DNA of 64,000 bases from Pigmentiphaga sp. NML030171 (GCF_002188635.1 NZ_NINX01000032.1:1-64000), one strand, 5' to 3'; counted from the first letter of the stretch, positions 1 through 8,960 are shown. The notes: generated by a model from the letters alone, not told the origin. A program made the numbers and translations.

Positions 1-127
1 CGACTACATCGAGCGGTTCTACAACACAAGGCGCCAGCACTCAACGCTGGGATACGTCAGCCCCATGCAGTTCGAGGCGGCGGTTTGTTAGGTTAAACAA
101 CCTGTCCGGAGAGGCGGGGCAAGCCCA
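1..127 (+). mobile_element. Right end of an IS3-family insertion sequence
   Basis: The window opens inside the 3' end of a transposase gene (frame 2, stop at 89-91). About 35 bases of IS tail follow, including the GC-rich stretch at 103-127 that ends in the dinucleotide CA, as IS3-family ends usually do. From about base 130 the sequence reads in frame as a TPR protein, so the IS/target junction should be near 127-130. The exact inverted repeat cannot be checked because the left end is not present. Confidence 0.6.
2..91 (+). CDS. IS3-family transposase OrfB, C-terminal end (partial)
   Basis: Only the last 29 residues are present. They read DYIERFYNTRRQHSTLGY and then SPMQFEAAVC before the stop. 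The FYN..R.HS.LGY.SP..FE pattern is the characteristic C-terminus of the DDE integrase-core transposases of the IS3 family, which cut and join IS ends. The gene is cut by the left window edge, so nothing can be said about whether it is intact. Confidence 0.75.
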   Translation, partial: DYIERFYNTRRQHSTLGYVSPMQFEAAVC

Positions 128-129
128 CC

Positions 130-1308
130 GCGATCTCCCTAGCTCCCAACCTCGGTATCGCCCACCACAACTTCGCGCGACTATTGCAGCTTCAAGACCG
201 TATCGACGAAGCTATTGTTTCGTACTCGACAGCACTAAGCTACCAAGCGGACGACGTTCAAGCCCATCACAACCTAGGCATGCTAATGGAGCAGACGGGC
301 CACATTGAAGAGGCCCGGCTGCATTACCAAGCGGCTTTGACTATCTCGCCGACATTCATTCCTGCCCATCGCGCGCTAGCCGACATAGCAATGCGTACGG
401 TTCCGCTTTGGCACGTTCCAATGATGAACGACGTTGGGCGCAACGAAGCGTACCAAGCCGCATTGAGCCGCGCCGTTACTCCCGGATCCGTAGTTTTCGA
501 GATCGGTACAGGGTCTGGTCTGCTCGCCATGATGGCGGCCAAACTCGGCGCAGAAACAGTAGTCACCTGCGAAGCGGATGCGACTATCGCTGAGACAGCA
601 ATTGAGGTCATCAAACGCAATGGTTACACCTCGAAGATCCATGTCGTGCCAGTGCACTCCAGTGACATCCACATTGGAGACCAACTTCCGCGTTCGCCAG
701 ATGTGTTCGTCTCTGAAGTATTCTCGAGCGAACTGCTCGGTGAACATGTTCTCGGCGCCATTGAAGATGCCAAACGACGAATCTTGGCGCCTACGACCAA
801 AATCATCCCGCAAGCCGCCAGTATCATGATTGCATTGGTGGGCGGAGACTCCCTTTGCGACAACCTATTTGTTGGCGATGTCTGCGACTTCGATCTGCGC
901 CCCTTCAACTCGATCATTCCAAAGCGACAGCCGCTAGCCCGTGAAGACCTTACTCCTCAGTTGCTCAGCGATCCGGTAGAAGCGTTTTCATTCGACTTCC
1001 GAAGGCAGACAGCTTGGGCGGGGCAGACGAAATCCATAGAAATATCGGCCACGCGCGATGGGAAATGCGTTGGCATCCTCCAGTGGATTCGCGTCTATTT
1101 GGACGACAAAAGCACCTTCGAAAATGCCCCCGACAATCGTGCAGCCGCGGCGAGCTGGACGCGATCGGTCTATCTCTTTTCGGAACCGACGATGTTGCAA
1201 CGAGGAGATGTGGCAACGGTACTGGGTACGCACAATCGCAATTGTCCTTGGTTCGTCCTGGAAAAGCTCAAGCAGCCTAGCAGGCAGATCGCGGCAAACG
1301 CGACGTAG
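130..1308 (+). pseudogene. TPR and class I SAM-methyltransferase protein, 5'-truncated by the IS
   Basis: The reading frame begins at the IS border, with no start codon or ribosome site of its own, in the middle of a tetratricopeptide repeat (APNLGIAHHNFARL then DRIDEAIVSYSTAL). A second TPR with AHHNLGMLMEQTG follows. After that comes a methyltransferase domain with motif I EIGTGSGLLAMMAA and a SEVFSSELLGE stretch resembling the double-E loop of protein arginine methyltransferases. The protein could add methyl groups to protein side chains, but the substrate is unknown. A TTG at 184 is the first possible internal start; it lies inside a TPR and is unlikely to be native. The gene is read here as beheaded by the IS insertion. 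The low GC matches the following cargo genes. Confidence 0.7.
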
Positions 1309-1489
1309 AGCAAGAATCTACTTCGTCAGAGACCCGCTTCATTATCTTCAACAGCCACACAGCGGCCTACACGCAGGTGGGGACGACCTGCGCTTTTCAG
1401 AAGGAGCCGTCCTCTCTACTGCAGCGCCTACTGGCTGGGTTACCATAGCAGGATGTTTATCGCAGTAGTGTGCTGGAGACCCTGCAGTG

Positions 1490-1891
1490 ATGTACGGCGC
1501 CACTGAGCGGCGTTCTGCGCCAACACCCCGAAGGCGGGGCCTTAATCGCCGACGGATGATCGTTACAACTGCGATCATCCTCGTAGCGCTTCTCGTGCGC
1601 TGCATACTCGGCGCAAGCGTTGGCTACTGCAACCATGGCTCCGCAGGACCCGAAAGAGGCCACCCCGGCCACCATGTAGATATACACCTTTCACAGGGAC
1701 ATACATCTAAGACCAAGGCCGTACACCATTCGTGCGAGGTATGCCACGCTTTTGGCTTACTAGCCATCATGCCTCAGTTCGATACGGATGCCCAAATCCT
1801 TCCCCGCCGCGTCAAGTTTGGCGCCGTCTCTCAGCACTACCAATCAACAATCGCTCCTAGTCCAGATCGACCGCAATGGTCTGTTGGCTAG
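1490..1891 (+). CDS. CzcI-like exported metal-response protein
   Basis: A protein of about 133 residues with a positively charged N-terminus and one hydrophobic segment (IILVALLVRCILGA), probably a signal peptide. A histidine-rich stretch follows (YCNHG, GHPGHHVDIH), then HHSCEVCH, and the C-terminus ends in PDRPQW. This layout of YC.H, HxGHHxH, C..CH and a final PxRPxW matches the small periplasmic CzcI proteins that accompany czcCBA heavy-metal efflux operons and modulate them. No czcC, czcB, czcA or sensor genes are in the window, so it is an orphan. The start is uncertain: GTG at 1487, ATG at 1490 or ATG at 1556. The charged segment before the hydrophobic stretch favours the upstream start. 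Confidence 0.55.
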   Translation: MYGATERRSAPTPRRRGLNRRRMIVTTAIILVALLVRCILGASVGYCNHGSAGPERGHPGHHVDIHLSQGHTSKTKAVHHSCEVCHAFGLLAIMPQFDTDAQILPRRVKFGAVSQHYQSTIAPSPDRPQWSVG

Positions 1892-2129
1892 CGAGCTGAA
1901 TCGCGTGATCGATAGCCGTCCCATCGGGACGCTCTAGCAGTCTACATAGACCTCGCGCCTATTCAGCAGTACCTCCCCCCGCTATGTGCGTGTCGCCTTC
2001 GACGGCGGCGCGTGCATTCGTCCTGCGCAGCAGAAGTCTTTCGGCGAGTAGGCATACCGAGAACTGACTCGTGCATATCGTGGCTTTGACCGAAGCCACA
2101 TGCGAGCTACCAACGAATAGGCACGACCC

Positions 2130-3800
2130 ATGAAACTCAGACTGTTCCCATTGCTCTGGAGCAAGGGAGAGGCGCGCGCACCTTTACGGTGGCGTATTCC
2201 ACCGATATCTATCGAGCTTCTTCTTTTAGCGGTAAGTATTTGGTTTGCGCTTTCGGCAAACACGAGCTTCTGGCAGGCGGTCGTCCGCCATAGTGGCCGT
2301 GCTCCCGACGAACTGCCTTGGCTCCTTGTCAACGTTGCAACGATCCTTATTGCAACGCAGTGGTCACTGTTGCTGCTATTCGTGCCCAGATCCGCAGCGA
2401 AGTTCGTACTCCCCGTTCTGTGCATCACCACGTCGGCAGCGGCATATCTCATGCATGCATATGGCGTGTACCTGGATAAGGGGATGCTGCAGAACGTATT
2501 CGAAACGAACGTCGCAGAGACTAGAGAACTGGTCTCTAACGATAGCTTGCTTTGGCACGTGTTTGTGTTCGGCGCCCTACCCAGCGCCGCTCTGATTCTC
2601 TTACCTGTGAAGCGATTCGGGTATCGCCATGCAGTGATCCGGCGGAGCGTTTGCATCGTGCTTAGTATCTTGATAGCGACTGGCGCCTTGTGGAACGCTG
2701 CAGGTGACTTAGTTCCCTTGTTTCGTGAGCAAAAGGAACTGCGCTATCTCGTAACGCCTGCAAACTATCTCACCTCCGCAGCACGAGTGTTGACCGAGGC
2801 CCAGCCCAGCGGAAATTCGCCTAAGCTTGTAGCTGCGCCAGACGCTATTCGCATTACCCCTTCTGTACCGTACAAACCAAAGGCATTCGTCGTGATAGTA
2901 GGAGAAACGATAAGGGCCGCGAACTGGGGGTTGAATGGATATAGACGGCAGACCACACCTAGTCTCTCGCAACGTCAAGTCATCAACTTCGAAGATGTAG
3001 AGAGCTGCGGGACGAGCACTGCGGTATCCTTGCCCTGCATGTTCTCATTCCGTGGCCGTAGGAACTACGACGAGCGGCAAATCAGAGCTACCGAATCGGT
3101 CTTGCACGTGCTTAATAGGGTGGGGGTGACTACACTCTGGCGTGACAATCAAGCTGGTTGCAAGGGAGTTTGCGAAGGCCTGCCCTTCGAATCGCTGAAC
3201 GAGGCTCTACCTGATTGCCGAAAAACTCAATGTTTCGATGAACATCTGCTTGACGGCCTAGCCAAGAAAATTCAGTCCAATAATGGCGACATACTCATCG
3301 TGCTTCACATGATGGGGAATCACGGACCGGCCTATTCACTACGTTATCCGCCCACCTTTATGCGCTGGGCTCCTGTGTGTACAGACGTAAACCTTGGCCT
3401 TTGCACAACGTCTGCTTTAGTCAACGCCTACGACAACGGTGTTGCCTATGCAGACTATGTGGTTTCCAAAGCGATCGACCTCCTGGGGCAGATCAGCAGT
3501 CATGAAACTGGGCTCCTTTTCATATCTGACCATGGCGAATCTCTCGGCGAGAGCAATGTATATCTGCACGGCTTGCCCTATGTTCTTGCACCAGATGTGC
3601 AAAAGCGTGTGCCCTTGGTGATGTGGCTATCCGAGCCACTGTCGCACACTCTAGCCGTCGATATATCTTGCTTGCGCCGCACGACAAAGACGCCGCGCTC
3701 TCACGATGACCTGCCGTCAACATTGCTCGGACTGTTCGACGTCAAAGCGACTGCATACGAACCAAAGTTTGATCTGTTAGCAGCTTGCCGTCGGCAATGA
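2130..3800 (+). CDS. eptA: EptA-type lipid A phosphoethanolamine transferase
   Basis: A 556-residue inner-membrane enzyme of the alkaline phosphatase superfamily. The family transfers phosphoethanolamine from phosphatidylethanolamine to lipid A, which lowers the negative surface charge. About five membrane helices fill residues 25-190, followed by a periplasmic catalytic domain. Family landmarks are all present: E259 in VGETIRAANWGL, the nucleophile T297 in SCGTSTAVSLPCMF, H398 in NHGPAY, D467/H468 in SDHGES and H480. Cysteine pairs C293/C303, C344/C348, C363/C368 and C417/C425 match the conserved disulfides. The gene therefore appears intact. It lies in low-GC cargo next to an orphan czcI-like gene. 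Polymyxin resistance is possible for this family but cannot be read from the sequence. Confidence 0.88.
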   Translation: MKLRLFPLLWSKGEARAPLRWRIPPISIELLLLAVSIWFALSANTSFWQAVVRHSGRAPDELPWLLVNVATILIATQWSLLLLFVPRSAAKFVLPVLCITTSAAAYLMHAYGVYLDKGMLQNVFETNVAETRELVSNDSLLWHVFVFGALPSAALILLPVKRFGYRHAVIRRSVCIVLSILIATGALWNAAGDLVPLFREQKELRYLVTPANYLTSAARVLTEAQPSGNSPKLVAAPDAIRITPSVPYKPKAFVVIVGETIRAANWGLNGYRRQTTPSLSQRQVINFEDVESCGTSTAVSLPCMFSFRGRRNYDERQIRATESVLHVLNRVGVTTLWRDNQAGCKGVCEGLPFESLNEALPDCRKTQCFDEHLLDGLAKKIQSNNGDILIVLHMMGNHGPAYSLRYPPTFMRWAPVCTDVNLGLCTTSALVNAYDNGVAYADYVVSKAIDLLGQISSHETGLLFISDHGESLGESNVYLHGLPYVLAPDVQKRVPLVMWLSEPLSHTLAVDISCLRRTTKTPRSHDDLPSTLLGLFDVKATAYEPKFDLLAACRRQ

Positions 3801-3931
3801 TGGCATCGCCTTTGTCTGCTTGCCTAGTCAGCGCTTGCGCAAAGGCAGCGACTCCATAATATCCAGCGCTCTCCGTGAGATGGTCTTTGCGGTGCAAAAA
3901 ATAGAGCGCGCCATTAAGCGTAACTGACGGA

Positions 3932-4843
3932 ATGGAAATTCGCCATATAAGATACTTCTTGGCTTTAGCTGAGGAGCTGCATTTTGGAAGAGCTGCGGCA
4001 CGTGCTCATATCGAGCAGTCGCCACTGTCCCGCAGCATTACGCAACTGGAAGAGGAGTTAGGAGTACCGCTATTCATCCGCTCTCGGCAAGGCGGCACGA
4101 GCCTGACACCAGCCGGCGAGGCCTTGCGCGACCAAGCCCGCGAAATATTGACCGCCATCGAGCGGGCGCGTCGCACCGTCGCGCAGATCGGGGGCGAGCC
4201 CACCGTACTGCGCGTCGGCTTGGCCGAAGGTATGGCGCAACCCCGGCTGTCCGAGCTGTTCCAGCGCTGGCGAGAGACGAGTACCGATGTCCAGTTGCGC
4301 ATCACCGAGCTCCCGTCTTTCCAGCAGCATGAGGCCCTGCTGATCGAGCGTATCGACCTTGGGCTTTCGTTCGGCGTGGCCCAGGAAGAAGGCCTAACGA
4401 TCGAACCGCTCTGGAGCGATCCGATCGTGGCAGCCGTATCCACCGAGCATCCGCTGTCGCAGGCCGAGACGTTGACGTTGGCCGATGCGGCCGCCTGTCC
4501 ACTGATCTTCTGTCACGCGCGCTTCAAACCCGGCCCGCGTGCGCAGATCGAGCCGTTGCTGCAGGCGCGGGGCATTACGCCGATTCTGGCCGAGCCGGTC
4601 GATAGTCTGGCGGGGTTCATCGTCAAGGTCGGCGCGGGCTGCGGGGTCGGGTTTCTGGATGCCAACCATGCCCGGACGCTGCAGCGCCCGGACGTGGCGA
4701 TGGTGCCCGTGGTCGATCCCGATGCCCGGCTGACCATCTTCGCGGCCACCAAAGCGGCCCGCCATGATGACCTTCGTGCCTCGATGGCGCGGTTCGTGGC
4801 GCTGGGCCGCAGCGTGGCGGAGGTCCATACAGACGCTGTATGA
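3932..4843 (+). CDS. LysR-family transcriptional regulator of the transfer module
   Basis: A 303-residue LysR protein. Residues 1-60 form the winged helix-turn-helix (FLALAEELHFGRAAARAHIE, SPLSRSITQLEEELGVPLF). Residues 90-300 form the periplasmic-binding-like effector domain. LysR genes in this place, just upstream of and co-oriented with traG, are common in Tn4371-like elements, so control of the tra/trb operon is a reasonable inference. The inducer is unknown. The first ~150 bases use AT-rich codons like the cargo, whereas the rest is GC-rich like traG. The base-composition break around 4,050-4,100 falls inside the DNA-binding domain and suggests recombination. No convincing Shine-Dalgarno sequence precedes the ATG. 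Confidence 0.85.
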   Translation: MEIRHIRYFLALAEELHFGRAAARAHIEQSPLSRSITQLEEELGVPLFIRSRQGGTSLTPAGEALRDQAREILTAIERARRTVAQIGGEPTVLRVGLAEGMAQPRLSELFQRWRETSTDVQLRITELPSFQQHEALLIERIDLGLSFGVAQEEGLTIEPLWSDPIVAAVSTEHPLSQAETLTLADAAACPLIFCHARFKPGPRAQIEPLLQARGITPILAEPVDSLAGFIVKVGAGCGVGFLDANHARTLQRPDVAMVPVVDPDARLTIFAATKAARHDDLRASMARFVALGRSVAEVHTDAV

Positions 4844-5181
4844 CCTGCAACACAACGCCGTCTTTCCCAGTTTGATTTGACACCCTGGCATGGTCTGTCG
4901 ATGCTTGTGACAAGACCATGACACGGCACGCCGGCCTGCGCCCAGTTTCGCTCCAGGCCGCGCCTTCGCTCGCACACAGCACGCCCGACACCCGTGTGCG
5001 ATCCGCCGTGCGCCGAGACTGAACCCAGCCGAGGCTGGCGACTACGCCACGCTACGCCCGGCCCGGTTTGCATGATGCGCCTTCGCTTCCAGACTGGCGG
5101 CACGTTTCCGCGTGCCTGCCCCGACACGCTTGCGTGCCGCGAAGGCGGACGCGGGACGGACCGACCTGGAAGGAGGACCGT
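4844..5181 (+). promoter_or_regulatory. Leader/promoter region of the tra/trb operon with a palindromic operator
   Basis: This 338-base gap between the LysR gene and traG has no convincing gene. A perfect TTGACA box lies at 4877-4882. Centred just downstream is an inverted repeat with arms CATGGTCT (4889-4896) and AGACCATG (4913-4920); a bulged pairing of GTC with GAC extends it. A weak -10 candidate (GATGCT, 4900-4905) would lie in the loop at 17-base spacing. This is what a repressible or activatable promoter for the conjugation operon would look like. A strong ribosome site AAGGAGGA sits at 5170-5177, just before traG. Confidence 0.45.
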
Positions 5182-7167
5182 ATGCCGACCGGCGTGTTGT
5201 TTGGACAGATCATCGCAGTGCTCGCCACGGCGCTGGCGTGCCTGTGGGGCGCTACGCAATGGACGGCTGGCGCGTTGGGCTATCAGAGCCAGCTCGGTTT
5301 GCCGTGGTTCACGTTAGGCGATGTGCCGGTCTACCACCCGTGGGATCTTTTCCTGTGGTGGTACGCCTTCGATGCCTACGCGCCCGAGATCTTCATGCGT
5401 GGGGGCGCGCTGGCCGCGCTGGGCGGTATCCTGCCGATCGGCATGGCCATTGCCATATCGGTCTGGCGGGCACGGCAGGCCCGGCGCGTGACCACCTACG
5501 GATCGGCAAGGTGGGCCACGGCTGAAGATATCGAACAGGCGGGCCTGCTGCGCCCGGCCGGCGTCTTTCTCGGCAGACTGGACGGCAAGGCGCCGGCCTA
5601 CCTGCGCCATGACGGCCCCGAGCACGTCATGGCCATTGCGCCCACCCGCAGTGGCAAAGGCGTCGGGCTGGTGGTGCCCACGCTCCTGTCCTGGCCACAG
5701 TCCGTGGTCGTGCACGACATCAAAGGGGAAAACTGGGCCTTGACCGCCGGCTGGCGCTCGCGCTTCTCGCATTGTCTGCTGTTCAACCCCACGGACCCGC
5801 GCTCGGCAGCGAACAACCCCCTGCTGGAAGTGCGCCAGGGCGTGCACGAAGTGCGCGATGCGCAGAACGTGGCCGACATTCTGGTGGATCCTGAAGGAGC
5901 GCTGGAGCGCAGGAACCACTGGGAAAAAACCAGCCATGCGCTGCTTGTCGGTGCGATATTGCATGTGCTCTATGCAGAGGACGACAAGACGCTGCGCGGC
6001 GTGGCGGCATTCCTGTCCAATCCGTCATGGCCTTTCGAGACCTCGTTGCGCCTCATGATGGACACACGCCACCTCGACGACGGTCCGCACCCGGTCGTGG
6101 CGTCAGCAGCGCGCGAAGTCCTGAACAAATCAGAAAACGAACGCTCAGGGGTCTTGTCGACCGCAATGTCGTTCCTCGGCCTGTACCGCGATCCGACGGT
6201 CGCAGCGGTAACGTCCCGCTGTGACTGGCGAATCGCCGATCTGATCGATGGCGAGCATCCCGTTTCCCTCTATCTGGTCGTGCCGCCTTCGGACATCAAC
6301 CGGACCAAACCCTTGATCCGGCTGCTGCTGAACCAGATCGGCCGCCGATTGACCGAGTCCCTGGACGGTTCGGATGGCATTGCCCGCCGGCACAAACTGC
6401 TGCTGATGCTGGACGAATTCGCAGCCCTTGGAAGGCTGGATTTCTTCGAGTCCGCATTGGCGTTCATCGCCGGGTATGGGCTTCGGGCATATCTGATCGC
6501 GCAGTCGCTGAATCAGGTGGAACGGGCCTACGGCCAGAACAATTCGATTCTCGACAACTGCCACGTGCGCGTCGTCTTTTCATCGAACGACGAGCGGACC
6601 GCCAAACGCATCTCAGATTCTTTGGGAACCGCGACCGAGCAGCGCAGCCAGCGCAATTATGCCGGCCACCGCCTGGCGCCGTGGCTGGGGCATTTGATGG
6701 TGTCGCGCCAGGAGACGGCGAGAGCCTTACGCACGCCGGGCGAAATCATGCAGTTGCCGGCAGACGACGAGATCATCATGGTGTCGGGGCAGCCGCCCAT
6801 TCAGGCGAAGAAGCTGCGCTATTACGAGGATCACAATTTCACGCGGCGCATTCTGCCGCCGCCCGTGCTCGCCCCGGGGGGCTACGCCGACCTGCCGGCG
6901 TCCAGGCCGGATGACTGGACGGGGCTGCCCATACCGCCTCTTCGAGATGATCCGGCCGAGGACGCCGCGAACGATGCCGACGACGGCGGCCTGTACATCC
7001 GGCCGGAACTGGATGCTGACGTAGCCGCGGTGCAGCCCGCGTCGGATGTCAGCCTGGATCTGCTCGACGATGAGGATGAAGCAGCGCTGCCTATGGCGCC
7101 CGACCGGCGCCTGCAGCGTGCCGCACGCCTGGCCGCACTCGATCCGGCCGACGGGATACCGCTATGA
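5182..7167 (+). CDS. traG: TraG/VirD4-type conjugation coupling protein
   Basis: A 661-residue inner-membrane ATPase that couples the relaxosome to the type IV secretion channel. The start at 5182 is chosen because of the AAGGAGGA ribosome site 5 bases upstream; the open frame continues further upstream without support. There are two N-terminal membrane segments (about 5-25 and 75-95). Then come Walker A APTRSGKGVGLVV near residue 155 and Walker B LLLMLDEFAALGRLDF near residue 405. The length is typical for TraG. The C-terminus is acidic. Its stop overlaps the next start (ATGA), so it is translationally coupled to the CopG-like gene and heads the transfer operon. Confidence 0.95.
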   Translation: MPTGVLFGQIIAVLATALACLWGATQWTAGALGYQSQLGLPWFTLGDVPVYHPWDLFLWWYAFDAYAPEIFMRGGALAALGGILPIGMAIAISVWRARQARRVTTYGSARWATAEDIEQAGLLRPAGVFLGRLDGKAPAYLRHDGPEHVMAIAPTRSGKGVGLVVPTLLSWPQSVVVHDIKGENWALTAGWRSRFSHCLLFNPTDPRSAANNPLLEVRQGVHEVRDAQNVADILVDPEGALERRNHWEKTSHALLVGAILHVLYAEDDKTLRGVAAFLSNPSWPFETSLRLMMDTRHLDDGPHPVVASAAREVLNKSENERSGVLSTAMSFLGLYRDPTVAAVTSRCDWRIADLIDGEHPVSLYLVVPPSDINRTKPLIRLLLNQIGRRLTESLDGSDGIARRHKLLLMLDEFAALGRLDFFESALAFIAGYGLRAYLIAQSLNQVERAYGQNNSILDNCHVRVVFSSNDERTAKRISDSLGTATEQRSQRNYAGHRLAPWLGHLMVSRQETARALRTPGEIMQLPADDEIIMVSGQPPIQAKKLRYYEDHNFTRRILPPPVLAPGGYADLPASRPDDWTGLPIPPLRDDPAEDAANDADDGGLYIRPELDADVAAVQPASDVSLDLLDDEDEAALPMAPDRRLQRAARLAALDPADGIPL

Positions 7168-7652
7168 GCCGTACCCGCCTGAACTTGTTCATTGAGCCGG
7201 CCCACGCCCGGCGCCTGGACGACCTCGCCGCGCACCGCGGAGTCTCTAAGTCCTCGATCGTCGCGGCCGCTCTGGCGGCGTTCCTGTCGCCCGATGCCGC
7301 CGACCAGCGCGAAGCCGCATTGACGCGGCGCCTGGACCGGCTCTCCCGGCAGTTCGACAAGCTGGACAGGGATCAATCCATTCTGATCGAAACCGTCGCG
7401 CTGTACGTGCGCTACTTCCTGACCGTCTCGCCGCCGGTCACGGAAGCGCACCAGGAGGCCGCGCGTGCCCAGGGCAAGGCGCGCTACGCCCAGTTCGTCG
7501 ACCAGCTCGCCCGCCACTTGCAGCGGGGCCGCAGTCTGGTCCGAGACGTTCACGAAGAACTATTCCCCGATCCCTACATAGCCGGATCGATAGGTAGCAC
7601 GCAGGTGCCGCCCTCTGCCACCGAGGAGACCACACATGAGCGCCAAGCCTGA
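7164..7652 (+). CDS. CopG/ribbon-helix-helix family protein between traG and trbB
   Basis: A 162-residue protein whose N-terminus (RTRLNLFIEPAHARRLDDLA then GVSKSSIVAAALAAFL) has the strand-helix-helix pattern of ribbon-helix-helix DNA-binding proteins. The rest is helical with no recognised domain. A gene of this type sits between traG and trbB in many Tn4371-like elements. It may autoregulate the operon or act as an accessory relaxosome protein; neither has been shown here. It overlaps traG by 4 bases and trbB by 17 bases, which indicates tight operon coupling. Confidence 0.8.
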   Translation: MSRTRLNLFIEPAHARRLDDLAAHRGVSKSSIVAAALAAFLSPDAADQREAALTRRLDRLSRQFDKLDRDQSILIETVALYVRYFLTVSPPVTEAHQEAARAQGKARYAQFVDQLARHLQRGRSLVRDVHEELFPDPYIAGSIGSTQVPPSATEETTHERQA

Positions 7653-8616
7653 CGCCGACGACGAATCACGCGCGCGCAGCCTGCAGATGCTGCGCACGGC
7701 GATGGGACCCACCATTGCCGAAGCACTGGACGACCCCGACGTGGTGGAGATCATGCTGAACCCGGACGGCCGGCTCTGGTTGGACCGACATCGCAGCGGA
7801 CGCGCTCCGACCGGCGTGTCGATGTCGGCGGCCGACGCCGAGCGGATCATTCGGCTGGTGGCGGCCTGCGTGCGCGCCGAAGTGCACCGCGCACGGCCGC
7901 TGCTGTCGGCGCGGCTGCCGTTGGGCGGCGAACGCTTCGAAGGGGTGCTGCCTCCGGTGGTGTACTCGCCCAGCTTCAGCATCCGCAAGCATTCCAGCGT
8001 GATGTTCACGCTGGATGACTACGTGCGCGCCGGCATCCTGGAGGCCGGCCACGCCGATTTTCTGCGGGCGGCCGTGCGCGATCGGCTGAACATCGTGGTG
8101 GCCGGCGGCACCAGCTCGGGCAAGACGACGTTCGCCAATGCGCTGCTCGACGAGATCGCCGGCGGCGGCGACCGCATCCTGATCCTGGAAGACACGCCCG
8201 AACTGCAGTGCCGCAACGACGATCGCGTGCAGCTCTGCACGTCGCCCGGCGCAGCCTCGATGGCGGACCTGGTGCGCTCGACGCTGCGCCAGCGTCCTGA
8301 TCGCATCATCGTGGGCGAAGTGCGCGGCGGCGAGGCGTTGGACTTGCTCAAGGCCTGGGGCACCGGCCATCCGGGCGGCATCGCCACGCTGCATGCCAAT
8401 TCTGCCTACGGCGCGCTGCTGCGCCTGGAACAGCTCACGCTGGAAGCGGCCAACGCCGTACCGCGTCCGCTCATTGCCGAAACCGTCAACGTGATTGTCT
8501 TCCTGACGGGGCGCGGCGAAGCCCGGCGCGTCAAGGAAGTCGTTCGTGTCGTTGGCCTGTCCGGCGAGCAATACCACCTCGAACCCGTTTCCGCCAACAC
8601 AGGAGCGTCCTCATGA
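7636..8616 (+). CDS. trbB: TrbB, VirB11-like traffic ATPase of the mating-pair system
   Basis: A 326-residue cytoplasmic hexameric ATPase of the PulE/VirB11 family that powers pilus and channel assembly. Visible motifs are Walker A GGTSSGKTTFANAL near residue 160, an Asp box ILILEDTPELQ, Walker B-type RPDRIIVGEVRGGEALD, and the His box GHPGGIATLHANS. The length matches RP4 TrbB. It overlaps its upstream neighbour by 17 bases and trbC by 4 bases. Confidence 0.95.
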   Translation: MSAKPDADDESRARSLQMLRTAMGPTIAEALDDPDVVEIMLNPDGRLWLDRHRSGRAPTGVSMSAADAERIIRLVAACVRAEVHRARPLLSARLPLGGERFEGVLPPVVYSPSFSIRKHSSVMFTLDDYVRAGILEAGHADFLRAAVRDRLNIVVAGGTSSGKTTFANALLDEIAGGGDRILILEDTPELQCRNDDRVQLCTSPGAASMADLVRSTLRQRPDRIIVGEVRGGEALDLLKAWGTGHPGGIATLHANSAYGALLRLEQLTLEAANAVPRPLIAETVNVIVFLTGRGEARRVKEVVRVVGLSGEQYHLEPVSANTGASS

Positions 8617-8960
8617 CGACCGCCTACGCATTGCCGCCGCGCAGCCAGGCCGCGGCTTTCCTGCACCGCCATAGCTGGCTGGTGCTGTTCGCCGCGATGC
8701 TGCTGATGCGCGTGCATGCGGCCGGCTCCAGCATGCCGTGGGAGGCGCCGCTGGAATCCATTCTGGAGTCCGTACAGGGGCCGGTCGCGCGCATCGTCGC
8801 CGTCATCATCATCGTGGTGACCGGCTTGGCATTGGCTTTCGGGGATACGTCGGGAGGATTTCGCCGGCTGGTGCAGATTGTTTTCGGTCTGAGCATTGCG
8901 TTCGCGGCGTCGTCGTTTTTCCTGAGCTTCTTCAGCTTCTCGGGCGGAGCGCTGGTATGA
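8613..8960 (+). CDS. trbC: TrbC, conjugative pilin precursor
   Basis: A 115-residue VirB2-like protein: a long N-terminal leader with a hydrophobic segment ending in VHAAGSS, and a mature part with two membrane helices (VARIVAVIIIVVTGLALAF and the GLSIAFAASSFFLSFF region). Pilins of this group are cleaved and, in RP4, circularised. Size and position after trbB fit. It overlaps both trbB and trbD by 4 bases. Confidence 0.9.
   Translation: MTTAYALPPRSQAAAFLHRHSWLVLFAAMLLMRVHAAGSSMPWEAPLESILESVQGPVARIVAVIIIVVTGLALAFGDTSGGFRRLVQIVFGLSIAFAASSFFLSFFSFSGGALV

Noticed and set aside
1309-1486. Possible small gene between the methyltransferase remnant and the CzcI-like gene
   Set aside because: Short open stretches exist but no start with a ribosome site and no recognisable protein.
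1892-2129. Possible gene or promoter between the CzcI-like gene and eptA
   Set aside because: No coding frame and no promoter better than chance; left unassigned.
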